From CAVONB01 sp963697205 (GTDB lineage Bacteria; Pseudomonadota; Alphaproteobacteria; Rhizobiales; Hyphomicrobiaceae): a stretch of 64,000 nucleotides of DNA. The notes under the pieces are model-generated. The model did not search any database. It saw only the letters and a program-made list of their open reading frames with translations, and was not told where the DNA came from. The stretch covers positions 1 to 64,000 of the forward strand of contig CAVONB010000007.1 in assembly GCA_963697205.1 (NCBI GenBank), given 5' to 3'. This document shows positions 38,990 through 47,846 of this stretch, piece by piece; within the stretch, counting starts at the first letter, position 1, and each line of letters opens with the position of its first letter. The position numbers and the translations under genes are program-made.

Positions 38990-40078
38990 TCATTGGATTG
39001 ATTGGTATTTTATCGCTCGTGGACCGAATTTCCTTCTGCCGCGTAGCCAGAGATCGACGGGACGCTCGATGGCCGTGTATGTCAGCTGACCGACGGTCAT
39101 GGCAATGATGATACCGCACAGACGCAAGATGTCGCTCGTTGCAGCTGGGATGTAGATCACGCCCAGGATCTTTCCAATCGCAGACATGACGAGCCAGTGA
39201 GACAGATAGATGCTGTAGGAGGCGTCGCCGAGGCGCGTTGCCAAGCGGCCGAGTACGGTGTGTTCGCGGAACATAGCGCGGCAGGCGATGACGCCGGCCA
39301 CGATCGCGGCGGCCACCGAAATGCGAAGCGAGATCCATCCGCCCCAGCTGGGTCCGGCGTACCATCCAACGGCTAAGATCGCTGCGAAGATGACGAGCCC
39401 GGCGCGACGCTGGATCAAGCTGCAGTGTTCGAGGCTGCAGAGGAGCCAGCCTGCGGCGAATGCCAGCATGTAGGGGCTTAGCACGTGCACGAGCCAGTCG
39501 TTCGTCCAGGAGCCGGGCGATGGCGGATTCGAACTCATGAGGCAACCGGCGAGGCCAAGGGCTGCCAGTCCCCAGCCAAGTCCCGGACGTGCCGCGGATC
39601 GGCGCCATGCCAGGATTGCGACGGTGACCGCGGCATAGAACAGCATCTCGTGCTCGAGGGTCCAGCCGACACCGAGGATTGGAAAGCCAGCCTCTGGCAG
39701 GATCAGGTAGGACGTTAGGAACGTGGCGATGTTGGGCTCGAAGTTGTTCAGACGATACGATGGCTTCACGAGCCAGGTGAGAACGACCAGCGACGTGAAG
39801 ACCCAGTACATGGGATAGAGGCGACGGATGCGTGAGATGAGGAACGTGCCCGGGCTGGATGCCGAGGGCGCAATCATGCACATGATGTAGCCCGAAAGGA
39901 CGAAGAATATCTCGACCCCGATGCCGCCGAACCACTGGACGTAGAGTGATTGCGAGATCAGGCGGTCCGGCGCGACGTGCTTGGTGACGAGGTCGGAGTG
40001 CACGAGCACAACCTCGCTTGCCGCGAAAGCGCGGAGCCACTGGAGCTCGGTTCGTCTTTGTCGCGCCTCGGGCATCAT
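38990..40078 (-). CDS. Acyltransferase family 3 (OafA-like) membrane protein
   Basis: A 362-residue polytopic protein with about ten hydrophobic helices. The N-terminal RRTELQWLRAFAASEVVLVH segment contains the family's R-x10-H pattern and is followed by GIGVEIFFVLSGYIM and SRIRRLYPMYWV. These are typical of inner-membrane O-acyltransferases that acetylate surface sugars. Distal gene of the second glycan cluster, 13 bp after the GT-C enzyme. Target sugar unknown. Confidence 0.88.
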   Translation of the reverse strand: MMPEARQRRTELQWLRAFAASEVVLVHSDLVTKHVAPDRLISQSLYVQWFGGIGVEIFFVLSGYIMCMIAPSASSPGTFLISRIRRLYPMYWVFTSLVVLTWLVKPSYRLNNFEPNIATFLTSYLILPEAGFPILGVGWTLEHEMLFYAAVTVAILAWRRSAARPGLGWGLAALGLAGCLMSSNPPSPGSWTNDWLVHVLSPYMLAFAAGWLLCSLEHCSLIQRRAGLVIFAAILAVGWYAGPSWGGWISLRISVAAAIVAGVIACRAMFREHTVLGRLATRLGDASYSIYLSHWLVMSAIGKILGVIYIPAATSDILRLCGIIIAMTVGQLTYTAIERPVDLWLRGRRKFGPRAIKYQSIQ

Positions 40079-40091
40079 CTCGGCTCGCGGC

Positions 40092-41303
40092 TCAGTCGAG
40101 TAGAGGCAGGGATGGAGTGCGCAACCCGAGGATGCGGACGAGATTGACGAGCACGATCACCAATGCAAGGCCGATCGAGAGGGCGCCGAGAGCGGTTGCG
40201 ATCTTGAACCCGTAGAGGTGGGCGAACACGGCACCGAACGATCCCAATGGAATGAGGAAGGCGACGGCGAGGGTCCAGCGCGCCGGCCGGGCGATGGCTA
40301 GCGAGAACGCCAGGAGGTCGGCGATGAAGAAGTAGCGATCGTGCATTTTTGGCAGGAGGTATGGCATCAAGGCGGCTGAAGCGAGCGCGAGCACGAGGAG
40401 ATCGCTGTCTGCGAGACGGCGGTAGAAGGCCACTGCCGCGATGGCCAGGCCCGCGACCAGGGCCAAGGACATGCCGACGGCGACGCCCACGGGCTGGGAC
40501 ATCAGGTTCAGCCATTGCACGAAGGCCCACGGATTGGGTGAATTCATCGAGAGCCAGGGCCAAGTGTGGTACTGGTCTAGATAGATGGTGGCGAGGTCTA
40601 GGGCCGGCCTGCCAGCCAGCCAAGCCGGCACCATCATCAAAACGTAGACGAGGGGAGCCGTAAGCCAGACCCACACGGGAATGCGGCGCGAGAGCACCAT
40701 GTAGAGTAGGAACGGCCCGATGAAGATGGCCTGCAGCTTGAAGGAAACTGCGGCTCCGAAGGCAGCCATCATCCAAGCCGGGCGCTCCTCGATGGCGGCC
40801 GCGACGACCAGAACCACGAAGCCCGCATAATAAGCATCGGACTGGCCCCAGGCGGCGGCGTTCAAAACCTGGGCCGGCAGAAGCATCACGCCGGCTGCGC
40901 CGAGCATCGCCACAGACGCCGGCACGAAGCTGTGCAGCAGCACGAGGACGGAGACGGCTGCGAAGGCGAGGCCGGCGATGCCGACGAGCTTCACGATCGA
41001 CAAGGACGAGACGAAGCCGTGGACGAGGCTGCCGACGGCGAGGAGATAGAGGTAGGGGGGCGTGTAGTTGCCGAGCCCGTTTGCTTCCTTGACCAGGACG
41101 GGCAAGGGCTCGGCGAGCGAATGACGGGCGCCGTGCTCGACGATGTGATCGAGCCAGGGGACGAACCAGAGCTTCGCGTCGCCGCTCACGTGCGGCCACA
41201 GGACAGCATAAGCGATGACGGCGACGACCAGGATGGTGGCGAGGCGGCGCAGGACTGTGCGCCGGGGGATGGCCGGTGTGGGGATGGTGCCGGTCAGCGT
41301 CAT
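40092..41303 (-). CDS. GT-C family membrane glycosyltransferase (GT87-like)
   Basis: A 403-residue protein with about ten membrane helices. The first outer loop carries HVSGDAKLWFVPWLDHIVEH, with the acidic residue expected for polyprenyl-phosphate-sugar-dependent GT-C enzymes. AAAWGQSDAYYAGFVVLVVA and LPYLLPKMHDRYFFIADLLA are further family-like stretches. It probably transfers a sugar from a lipid-phosphate donor on the periplasmic side. Its ATG overlaps the stop of the GtrA gene by 4 bp, linking it to a lipid-linked sugar pathway together with the HAD-UbiA protein. Confidence 0.75.
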   Translation of the reverse strand: MTLTGTIPTPAIPRRTVLRRLATILVVAVIAYAVLWPHVSGDAKLWFVPWLDHIVEHGARHSLAEPLPVLVKEANGLGNYTPPYLYLLAVGSLVHGFVSSLSIVKLVGIAGLAFAAVSVLVLLHSFVPASVAMLGAAGVMLLPAQVLNAAAWGQSDAYYAGFVVLVVAAAIEERPAWMMAAFGAAVSFKLQAIFIGPFLLYMVLSRRIPVWVWLTAPLVYVLMMVPAWLAGRPALDLATIYLDQYHTWPWLSMNSPNPWAFVQWLNLMSQPVGVAVGMSLALVAGLAIAAVAFYRRLADSDLLVLALASAALMPYLLPKMHDRYFFIADLLAFSLAIARPARWTLAVAFLIPLGSFGAVFAHLYGFKIATALGALSIGLALVIVLVNLVRILGLRTPSLPLLD

Positions 41304-41782
41304 GGCGACCTCCTGTCTTCGTTGTGCGGCTCGACGGTGGGGCCTGGGCCGGTCGAGCGGGCGGCGGCTGGATGAAAGGTGAGGCGGGCGTGACCCGCAT
41401 AGTTGGCCAGCGCCCCGATCGCAATACCGCCCGAATGAGCTGTCGCCTCGGCGGTTGGCGGGGCTAGTGACGCGAGCAGGGGTTCGCGCAACAGCATGGC
41501 GGCGAGTGTGACGATCACCATCGAGACAAGGTTGACGATCACGAAATCGCGTGCCTGAAGGGCAAGAGGCCGGCCGGAGGCGGGAAAGACGAAGCTGCGG
41601 TAGATCAGAAATCCGACGATCATGCCGATCGCGGCAGCGGCGGCGACGGCGGCGGGGAACGGCATCAGTTCGGAGAGCGGAAAGCGCACCAGCCAGTTGA
41701 CGGCAGCGGCGAAGCCGCCGGCCAAGAGAAAGCGAACCGACTGCGGCAGGGCTTGTCCCAGTCTTGGCAATCTCATCGTCAC
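41300..41782 (-). CDS. GtrA family membrane protein
   Basis: A 160-residue protein with four membrane helices: VRFLLAGGFAAAVNWLVRFP, VAAAAAIGMIVGFLIYRSFV with the conserved F-x-F-like turn, IVNLVSMVIVTLAAMLL and a last helix around IGALANYAGHARLTF. GtrA proteins act in translocation of polyprenyl-phosphate-linked sugars. The GTG start at 41782 overlaps the preceding stop (GTGA); an ATG two codons later is possible. The C-terminal tail is polar and variable. Confidence 0.85.
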   Translation of the reverse strand: MTMRLPRLGQALPQSVRFLLAGGFAAAVNWLVRFPLSELMPFPAAVAAAAAIGMIVGFLIYRSFVFPASGRPLALQARDFVIVNLVSMVIVTLAAMLLREPLLASLAPPTAEATAHSGGIAIGALANYAGHARLTFHPAAARSTGPGPTVEPHNEDRRSP

Positions 41783-43329
41783 GCGAACAATCCAGACCAG
41801 GCGAGGATGAAGGCGGCCACCATGATGGTGCCGAGCGCGATGCTGGTCATATCGGTTAAGGCGAAGGCGACGGGGTCGTCGTCAAGCTCGCGCCGCGCGG
41901 CCTTGAGCCAGATACGCGCATTCCACAGGAATAGGACGACGGGAAAGGCCCACAGCCAGACGGTGTTGCCGTAGAAGCTACGCTGGAAGGCGTCGAAAAT
42001 AATGTAGAGCACCATAATGACGACGCTCGCAGTACCGCAGGTGAGACCGAGGCCCAGCAGTAGCGGGCTGTCGTCGGCGCGGTAGCCGCGATGGTCCAAG
42101 ACCATGCGGCCACGCTCAGCCGCCGCGGCAATCTCAACGTAGCGCTTGGCAAAGCACAGCGATGAGAACAGGAACATCGAGAACGTCAACAGCCACGGCG
42201 AAGCATAGACGTCTGCGCTGACGATGCCGAGCACGAGGCGAAGGGTGAATAGGCCAGCAAGGACGGTGACGTCGAGAATCGGTACACGCTTGAAGCGGTA
42301 TGTATAGCCGAGCGTGACGGCAAGATAGACCGCGATCACGGTGGCAGCGGCCGGCGTGGCGGCAAAGGCCAGAGCGAAGCCCGCTGCCAGGCCGATGGGT
42401 GCAGCCACCATGGCCGTAGAAATTGGCAGCGCGCCACTGGCGATGGGCCGATCCTTCTTTGTCCAGTGCCGGCGATCGTCGTCGAGGTCCCACAGATCGT
42501 TGAGGATGTAAGTGCTGGACGAGACCAGCCCAAGGGCGACGAATGCCAGCAGGGTGGTGGTCATCACGTCGCCCGAGGAAATGACGCCGCCCAGAACGCC
42601 CGGGGCGAAGACGAGGATGTTCTTCGCCCACTGGTGGAGGCGGGCGCAGGCCAGCAACGCCTTCAGAACAGATGTTGTCGCAATCGTATGGGTCGGCTTG
42701 TCCAGACGGGTGGCGGCGCGCCTCGTCAACGGGGCAGCGGCGACGAGGACGATCTCCCGGGCGCGCTGCCAGATCGGCAGGTCGGCGCGGCTGTCGCCGG
42801 CGTAGACGAAGCCGTCCGGGCAGCGGGCGACGAGCGCTTCGGCCTTTCGCAGCCCTTTGAGGTTCGTCCGGCCGTCGCTGGCCAGCACGTCGTCGAAGCA
42901 GCCCAGGCGGTCAGCGATCGGGCTGGCGACGGTGCGGTCGGCGGCAGTGGCGAGAAGCACACGGCGTCCGCGACTGCGCTCCCGTTTGACGAGGGCGAGC
43001 ACCTGATCGTTGACGGGCAGCGTCTCGTGGCTCAGGGGGGCACGCGCGGCCAGCTCACGCTTGACGGTGGCCCGGCCCCGCAAGAGCCAGAACGGGATCT
43101 GCAGAGCACCGAGAAGTCCCTGCTTCAGAAAGGCGAGAAATGTCTCGAAGAGAACGTTGCCGCGTAGCAGTGTGCCGTCGAGATCGACCACCAGGGGGAT
43201 GGCGATGTCAGAGGTCAGGACGATCGGCTGGGTACGCGCGTTCGCCGGGCGCCATCTGGCAATGATAGCGGTCGCAACGCTTTCCAACGCGGTGCGTGCG
43301 ATCGCCAGAGTGGAGGTCGAAGTGTCCAT
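41779..43329 (-). CDS. HAD phosphatase-UbiA prenyltransferase fusion
   Basis: A 516-residue two-domain protein. Residues about 40-230 are a HAD-like hydrolase: IPLVVDLDGTLLRGN (motif I), VLLATAADRTVASPI (motif II) and FVYAGDSRADLPIW (motif IV). Residues about 240-516 are a UbiA-type membrane domain: LHQWAKNILVFAPGVLGGVI, YILNDLWDLDDDRRHWTKKD (Asp-rich motif) and PILDVTVLAGLFTLRLVLG. This arrangement is known in proteins related to decaprenyl-phosphate 5-phosphoribosyltransferase (Rv3806c) and to NoeC of Azorhizobium. The expected reaction is transfer of phosphoribosyl to a polyprenyl phosphate, with the HAD part removing the phosphate. ATG 43329 was chosen over a TTG at 43341. Confidence 0.85.
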   Translation of the reverse strand: MDTSTSTLAIARTALESVATAIIARWRPANARTQPIVLTSDIAIPLVVDLDGTLLRGNVLFETFLAFLKQGLLGALQIPFWLLRGRATVKRELAARAPLSHETLPVNDQVLALVKRERSRGRRVLLATAADRTVASPIADRLGCFDDVLASDGRTNLKGLRKAEALVARCPDGFVYAGDSRADLPIWQRAREIVLVAAAPLTRRAATRLDKPTHTIATTSVLKALLACARLHQWAKNILVFAPGVLGGVISSGDVMTTTLLAFVALGLVSSSTYILNDLWDLDDDRRHWTKKDRPIASGALPISTAMVAAPIGLAAGFALAFAATPAAATVIAVYLAVTLGYTYRFKRVPILDVTVLAGLFTLRLVLGIVSADVYASPWLLTFSMFLFSSLCFAKRYVEIAAAAERGRMVLDHRGYRADDSPLLLGLGLTCGTASVVIMVLYIIFDAFQRSFYGNTVWLWAFPVVLFLWNARIWLKAARRELDDDPVAFALTDMTSIALGTIMVAAFILAWSGLFA

Positions 43330-43532
43330 TCCCTGATCCAAATGCGGAGCGGCCGCTGCGGTGCGGCGGCTCCAGAATCAGTGTCAGGGTCGGGGCGGCG
43401 GGATTCCAGCCCCTATTCGGAATCCCGGTGGCGCCTAATTGGGGTAGCCCGTTGTGGTCGGTAAAGGCAGGCCCCGGATGCGATCGCCGTCGCGACCATT
43501 GCCGTGGGTCAGAGCAGCTTTGTCGGGGCCCT

Positions 43533-44920
43533 TCAGCCGGGATCTGCGGCCAGCGGGTCGGTCGACGGGCTGCAGCGGTATATCATCGTCGCCGCAAGGC
43601 CGAGTCCGATGAGCAGCCAGAAGCAGATGCCGACCATGGGGCCCTCGATGGCGACGTCGAAGCTGGAGTTGATGACGATGGCGAGGACGTAGCAGGCAAT
43701 CCAAAGGTGGATGCGGGCCCATGTCTCGTCGCCTCTGGCGCGGGCCGTCAGCATGGTGCACCCGAGAGTGGTGAACCAAGCGAGGAGAAACGCAAGCCAC
43801 AAAGCGAGTCCGGGACTCCGGTGCGCGCCAGAATGGTCATGTGAACATTGTGAGGACTTCGCACAATTGGACCGCCGTCCTCCTCGCCGACGACGAAGCC
43901 GTCGGTCTCGGCGAGCCCCTGGCCGAAGCCCTTGCCTGTCCAGAAGTAGGGCCCGTTGATGGTGTAATCGACGATCGTCGTCCACCAGCGCAGACGCCAC
44001 TGTTTCGTGCCGTCAAGATTGCTGGCGGAGGAGCTGCCGACGATGCTTTCGATGTTGCTCGTAAGCTGCTCGGGTCCGAGGCTTCGCCCCCCCGTGATCG
44101 GGATCTCAATGTCGGTGATGAAGAGAACCGTAAGGATGGCTGCGATGACGGCAAAAGTCTTCAGAATCCGGCGCATCTGGCCCGACAGCATTCCGGCTAC
44201 GAAGATGGGGGCGATGCACGACAGCATTGCGCCGCGACTGGGGGTGACGAGCACGATGCCGATACCGAGCGCGATGGCCCAGAGGCGCGTGTAGCGACGC
44301 AAGGCGAGCAGTGCGAAGACGGCGACGCCGGCCAGATGGACGGCCGCCTCACCCTGACGGACGAACAGGATTGGAACGTCGGAGGATGGCCATCTCGGCA
44401 GCACGTCGCCGAGAATCCAGGTGGCATAGGTCAGCAGTCCGCCAACGATGCCGTAGAGGTACGCAAAACTGCCGAACGCGGCCACGATCCAGGTCAGCCG
44501 GCGGGGCTTGTCGATGACGAGGGCAATCGCGAGGAACGCAAAAATTCCGTAGACGACGGTCACGCTGTCGCGGAGGGCGTCGAGACCGTGATGGCGCACG
44601 TCGAGCACGGCATGCGTGACGACCAACGAAATCAAGGCGAACAGAATGAGCGCGGGCAGGGTGGTGAGGATGCCGCCGATGCCGCAATATAGGATGATGA
44701 TCGCAATGCCTGCCAGCAGCGTGATCTCACCAATGAGCAAAGGCGGGTAGCCGATGTAGGCGAAGCCCTTGCCGAACAGCGCATAGCCCGCGAACATCAC
44801 CATCAGGAGGTAGAGGTATCGATCGGGGGTAGAAAGTTCCAGCCACCAATGACGTGCCGGCGCTTGCCGTGCGGGCAGCGAGGGTAGCGCGGTATCAGAT
44901 GATTCCAGGTGTTTCGACAA
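43533..44920 (-). CDS. O-antigen ligase/Wzy-like membrane protein (one frameshift)
   Basis: A polytopic membrane protein with about eleven hydrophobic helices and a large periplasmic loop before the last helices (GTKQWRLRWWTTIVDYTING, FWTGKGFGQGLAETDGF, SPHNVHMTILARTGV), the pattern of the WaaL/Wzy family with its conserved His. At about 43808-43812 one base is missing from a GGG/CCC run. Restored, RTGVP continues into GLALWLAFLLAWFTTLGCTM and ends at 43533 after SSFDVAIEGPMVGICFW. The corrected length is about 462 residues. The 5' start is a TTG at 44920 in this reading. It is the only polymerase or ligase candidate in the window and may serve the exopolysaccharide locus as well as this cluster. 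Confidence 0.8.
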
Positions 44921-45164
44921 GGGCAGGAGCGGGGTTCCCTTTAACGCGTAGAGAGCTAGATCTCGAGCGAGTATGCTGGCTATGTGGCGTCGTCCGCAAT
45001 AGCGCCGTTGGGGCGGGTTTGCGTTCGGGGCACGCGCGAAGTGGACAGCGCGTCAGCGTTACGCCTTCGGATTAACCATTTCGTCGGATCCGGATGCCCA
45101 ATTCGGATGACCTCTAAGGGTTCATTGGGCTCAGGTGTCTGCACTGTGTCGCGCCTTGGCTTGC

Positions 45165-46214
45165 CTACGCTATTGTGCGGGCTGCGCATCGCTTAGCGGC
45201 GGGCGCCCAATCCTTGTGCTGGGCGGTCAGGATCTTGCTCTGCAGGAGCTGCTTGTACCAACCGAGGGTGATCGTGCGTGCACTGCAGTCGACGGAATGG
45301 TTCTCGAGCGCCGCAATCACCTCCCGCACGCCGAACGCGACATCGTTGTCGGCAATGAAGCCAAGGACACGCTGAGCCTTGTCGAAGGAGATGTGATAGC
45401 TGCGGTGGTCCGGCGTGTCTGGAACGACGTCAACGTCAACTTTGCGGCCGACGTTGGCGGCGACGATCTCGGCGATCTCGTGTATGCGATAGCATCGCTG
45501 CCCGATATTGAAGACCTGGCCGCTGACTATCTCCACGGGGAGGTCGAGCGTATGAAGGAAGGCGCGGGCAGTGTCGCGGATGTGAAGCAGCGGCCGCCAT
45601 TGGTGGCCGCCCCCGGTGATCATGATGCGGCCGGTTTCGACGGCAGCCTTTGTCATCGTGTTGACAACCAGATCAAATCGCATGCGCCGCGATAGACCAA
45701 AGATCGTCGACTGGCGGAGGGCCGTCGCGCAGAACGACAAGCTTGCCAGTTCGAAGGCAGCTTGCTCGGCCGCGCACATGGATCGTGCGTAGTCGGTTTG
45801 GGGATTGACCGGGGAATCCTCGGTTAGGGATTCCTGCTCGCTATAGCCGTAGACGGAGGCGGAGCTTGCGAGCACGTAGCGGGGGACACCTGCCTCACGG
45901 GCACAGCGCATGACATTGGCGCGGCCGAACTGATTAATGGAGCGGGTCAGCTCCGGGTCCAGCTCGCCGACAGGATCGTTAGATAATGCGGCCAAATCGA
46001 TCACGGCGTCGGCGCCAGCCATGTCGAAGGGTTCGATGTCACGGATGTCGCGACGGATGACACGTAGATTGCGGTTCGCGCGGCACTCGCTTAACAGCTC
46101 CTCGCCGAAGAAATACTGGTCGATCGCCTTGACCTGAAAGCCGCGATTTAGCGCCTCGTCGACCACGACATTGCCGATGTAGCCTCCTGCTCCCGTAATT
46201 ACGATTTTCTTCAT
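45165..46214 (-). CDS. NAD-dependent epimerase/dehydratase-like SDR lacking the catalytic lysine
   Basis: A 349-residue extended SDR: MKKIVITGAGGYIGNVVVDE, RRDIRDIEPFDMAGADAVID, LAALSNDPVGELDPELTRSI, ASSASVYGYSEQESLTED, then ALRQSTIFGLSRRMRFDLVV and WRPLLHIRDTARAFLHTLD. At the active site the usual Y-x-x-x-K reads DYARSMCAAEQ, so Lys is replaced by Met. The codon is ATG where AAG would restore it. If correct, the enzyme may be inactive or work differently; a single sequence error would also explain it. It lies 140 bp downstream of the aminotransferase gene and probably belongs to the same sugar-modification unit. Confidence 0.85.
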   Translation of the reverse strand: MKKIVITGAGGYIGNVVVDEALNRGFQVKAIDQYFFGEELLSECRANRNLRVIRRDIRDIEPFDMAGADAVIDLAALSNDPVGELDPELTRSINQFGRANVMRCAREAGVPRYVLASSASVYGYSEQESLTEDSPVNPQTDYARSMCAAEQAAFELASLSFCATALRQSTIFGLSRRMRFDLVVNTMTKAAVETGRIMITGGGHQWRPLLHIRDTARAFLHTLDLPVEIVSGQVFNIGQRCYRIHEIAEIVAANVGRKVDVDVVPDTPDHRSYHISFDKAQRVLGFIADNDVAFGVREVIAALENHSVDCSARTITLGWYKQLLQSKILTAQHKDWAPAAKRCAARTIA

Positions 46215-46354
46215 GACGCCTTACCTGCCTTTGCATCAGGCTGCCGTTCCACGCCGGCTCGCCGTCGTCCTCGTTCTTTCTGAGCCGTTATTGGCATTTC
46301 CTGCTGCGTCAGCGGTTCTGCGCATATCCACCGCTGTTGAATCTCCTCTCGCGA

Positions 46355-47518
46355 TCAGCCGACTGCCGTACGCTGGCGGGGCTCGGCGTGGGCTGACAGC
46401 CAACCGCTTACGAATGAAATGACGGTGTCCTGCTCGGTCTCGGTCAGTCCCGGGAAGAAGGGCAGGCTGACAACGCCGCGTCCCCACGTGTCGCTGACGG
46501 GGAAGTCGCAAGGGCCGTGCCCGTATTTTTTCCGGTAGAAGGTGAGCGTCGGCACGGAACTGAAATTCACGGCGCAGCCGATACCGGCTTGGTTCATCGC
46601 GAGCATCAGCGGGTCGCGCAGGTGCTCGTCGACGCAGATCGTGAACAGATGCCAGGCGTGCACGGCGCCGGGGATGATCGCCTGAAGGCGAATGGCAGGG
46701 TGGGTGGCGAAGGCGTCGGCATATCGAGCGGCGAGGCGTGCGCGCTCTTGGCGCTTGGGCTCGACCTGCGGTAGCTGAGCCGGCAGCAGGGCGGCGAGCA
46801 GATCGGGCAGGTTCGCCTTCGTGCCGAGCCGAAGCATGTCCCAGTGATTGTAGACGGCGCCGCGGTAGCGATCGATGGCGCCGGCGGACATGCCGTGAAG
46901 TCGCGTGACCTTGAACGCCTCGGCGAGGCCACTGTCGCGGGTGATGAAGGCTCCGCCCTCGCCACAGGTGACGTTCTTGGTGGCGTAGAAGGAGAACAGC
47001 GCCGCATCGGCGTGGGTGCCCGGTGGCTCGCCGTCGCGGCGGCTCTCAAAGGCGTGGGCGCAATCCTCGATGATGCGGATACCCGACGGGAGCATGCGGC
47101 GAATTGCGGCGACATCGGCCATCTGGCCATAGAGGTGAACGGGCATCACCGCACGCGTCCGCGATGTCAGAGCCGGCGCGACCGTCTCCGGCGTCATCAT
47201 GAGCGTGGCAGGATCGACGTCGACGAACACCGGCTTGGCGCCGACCAGCTCGACGACGTTGGCACTGGCAATGAATGTCATCGCCGGAACGACGACTTCG
47301 TCGCCGGGACCGATGTCCATGGCCAAGAGGCAGGCGACGGCGCCGTTGGTCCAGCTGTTTACAAGGGCTGCGTAGGGCGTCTCGAAATAGTCGGCGAGCT
47401 GTGTCTCGACATCGCGCCCGACTTGGCCAGAGGTGAGGATCGGTGTAGCGAGCACGCGCGCCACGGCCTCGGCGTCGCCAGCCGTCAGCTGGTGGCGATA
47501 GAATGGGACCTGAACCAT
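46355..47518 (-). CDS. DegT/DnrJ/EryC1/StrS-family aminotransferase
   Basis: A 387-residue PLP-dependent sugar aminotransferase. Conserved stretches: TPILTSGQVGRDVETQLADY, VNSWTNGAVACLLAMDIGPG, VVVPAMTFIASANVVELVGA, VHLYGQMADVAAI, IIEDCAHAFESRRDGE (PLP-binding Asp) and ALFSFYATKNVTCGEGGAF (Schiff-base Lys in the SFYATKN motif). It would transfer an amino group to a keto-sugar nucleotide, giving an amino sugar for the surface glycan of this cluster. The ATG at 47518 directly precedes the conserved N-terminus. Confidence 0.9.
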   Translation of the reverse strand: MVQVPFYRHQLTAGDAEAVARVLATPILTSGQVGRDVETQLADYFETPYAALVNSWTNGAVACLLAMDIGPGDEVVVPAMTFIASANVVELVGAKPVFVDVDPATLMMTPETVAPALTSRTRAVMPVHLYGQMADVAAIRRMLPSGIRIIEDCAHAFESRRDGEPPGTHADAALFSFYATKNVTCGEGGAFITRDSGLAEAFKVTRLHGMSAGAIDRYRGAVYNHWDMLRLGTKANLPDLLAALLPAQLPQVEPKRQERARLAARYADAFATHPAIRLQAIIPGAVHAWHLFTICVDEHLRDPLMLAMNQAGIGCAVNFSSVPTLTFYRKKYGHGPCDFPVSDTWGRGVVSLPFFPGLTETEQDTVISFVSGWLSAHAEPRQRTAVG

Positions 47519-47846
47519 CGTTTCTAAGACCTCTATGCTCGCTTTGTGTGCGTGCGGAAGGGAGGCCTAAAATTGATGGATGCTCGTCGGGATGACTTCA
47601 TCGACGAGTTCGATCCTCCCGCTCCTTGGTAAGAAGGATAGCAAGCGGAAGGCGAACTGTGTGGGAGCGAAGGGATGGAATGCGTTAAGTTTGAATGAGA
47701 TAAAGGCTTACTGCGGCTACACAGGTGCCGTGCAAGAGCTAATCCGAAAGGGTTGCCTGCTCCCAATGCGAGCGTCGCTCAGTCCACGCGCTGTGCCCGT
47801 CCGGCCTAGCCAACGGCGCCAGTTGTCGACCGTATCGCATGCGGTG
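47519..47846. other. Intergenic region between the glycan cluster and alaS
   Basis: About 330 bp without a normal gene. A very short plus-strand frame (47576-47632) reads MDARRDDFIDEFDPPAPW and stops; AAGGGAGG lies about ten bases before its ATG, so it is a possible but unproven small ORF. The promoter of the minus-strand glycan cluster should lie here. Confidence 0.35.

Noticed and set aside
39520..39545. A GGATTCGAAC-type string resembling a tRNA T-loop
   Set aside because: It lies inside the acyltransferase coding sequence and no cloverleaf can be formed around it; no tRNA was found anywhere in the window.
22135..43812. Phase variation through homopolymer slippage as the cause of the frameshifts
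   Set aside because: The runs involved are only three or four bases, too short for the usual slippage-prone tracts, and the breaks are scattered over unrelated genes; assembly error or ordinary mutation is more likely.
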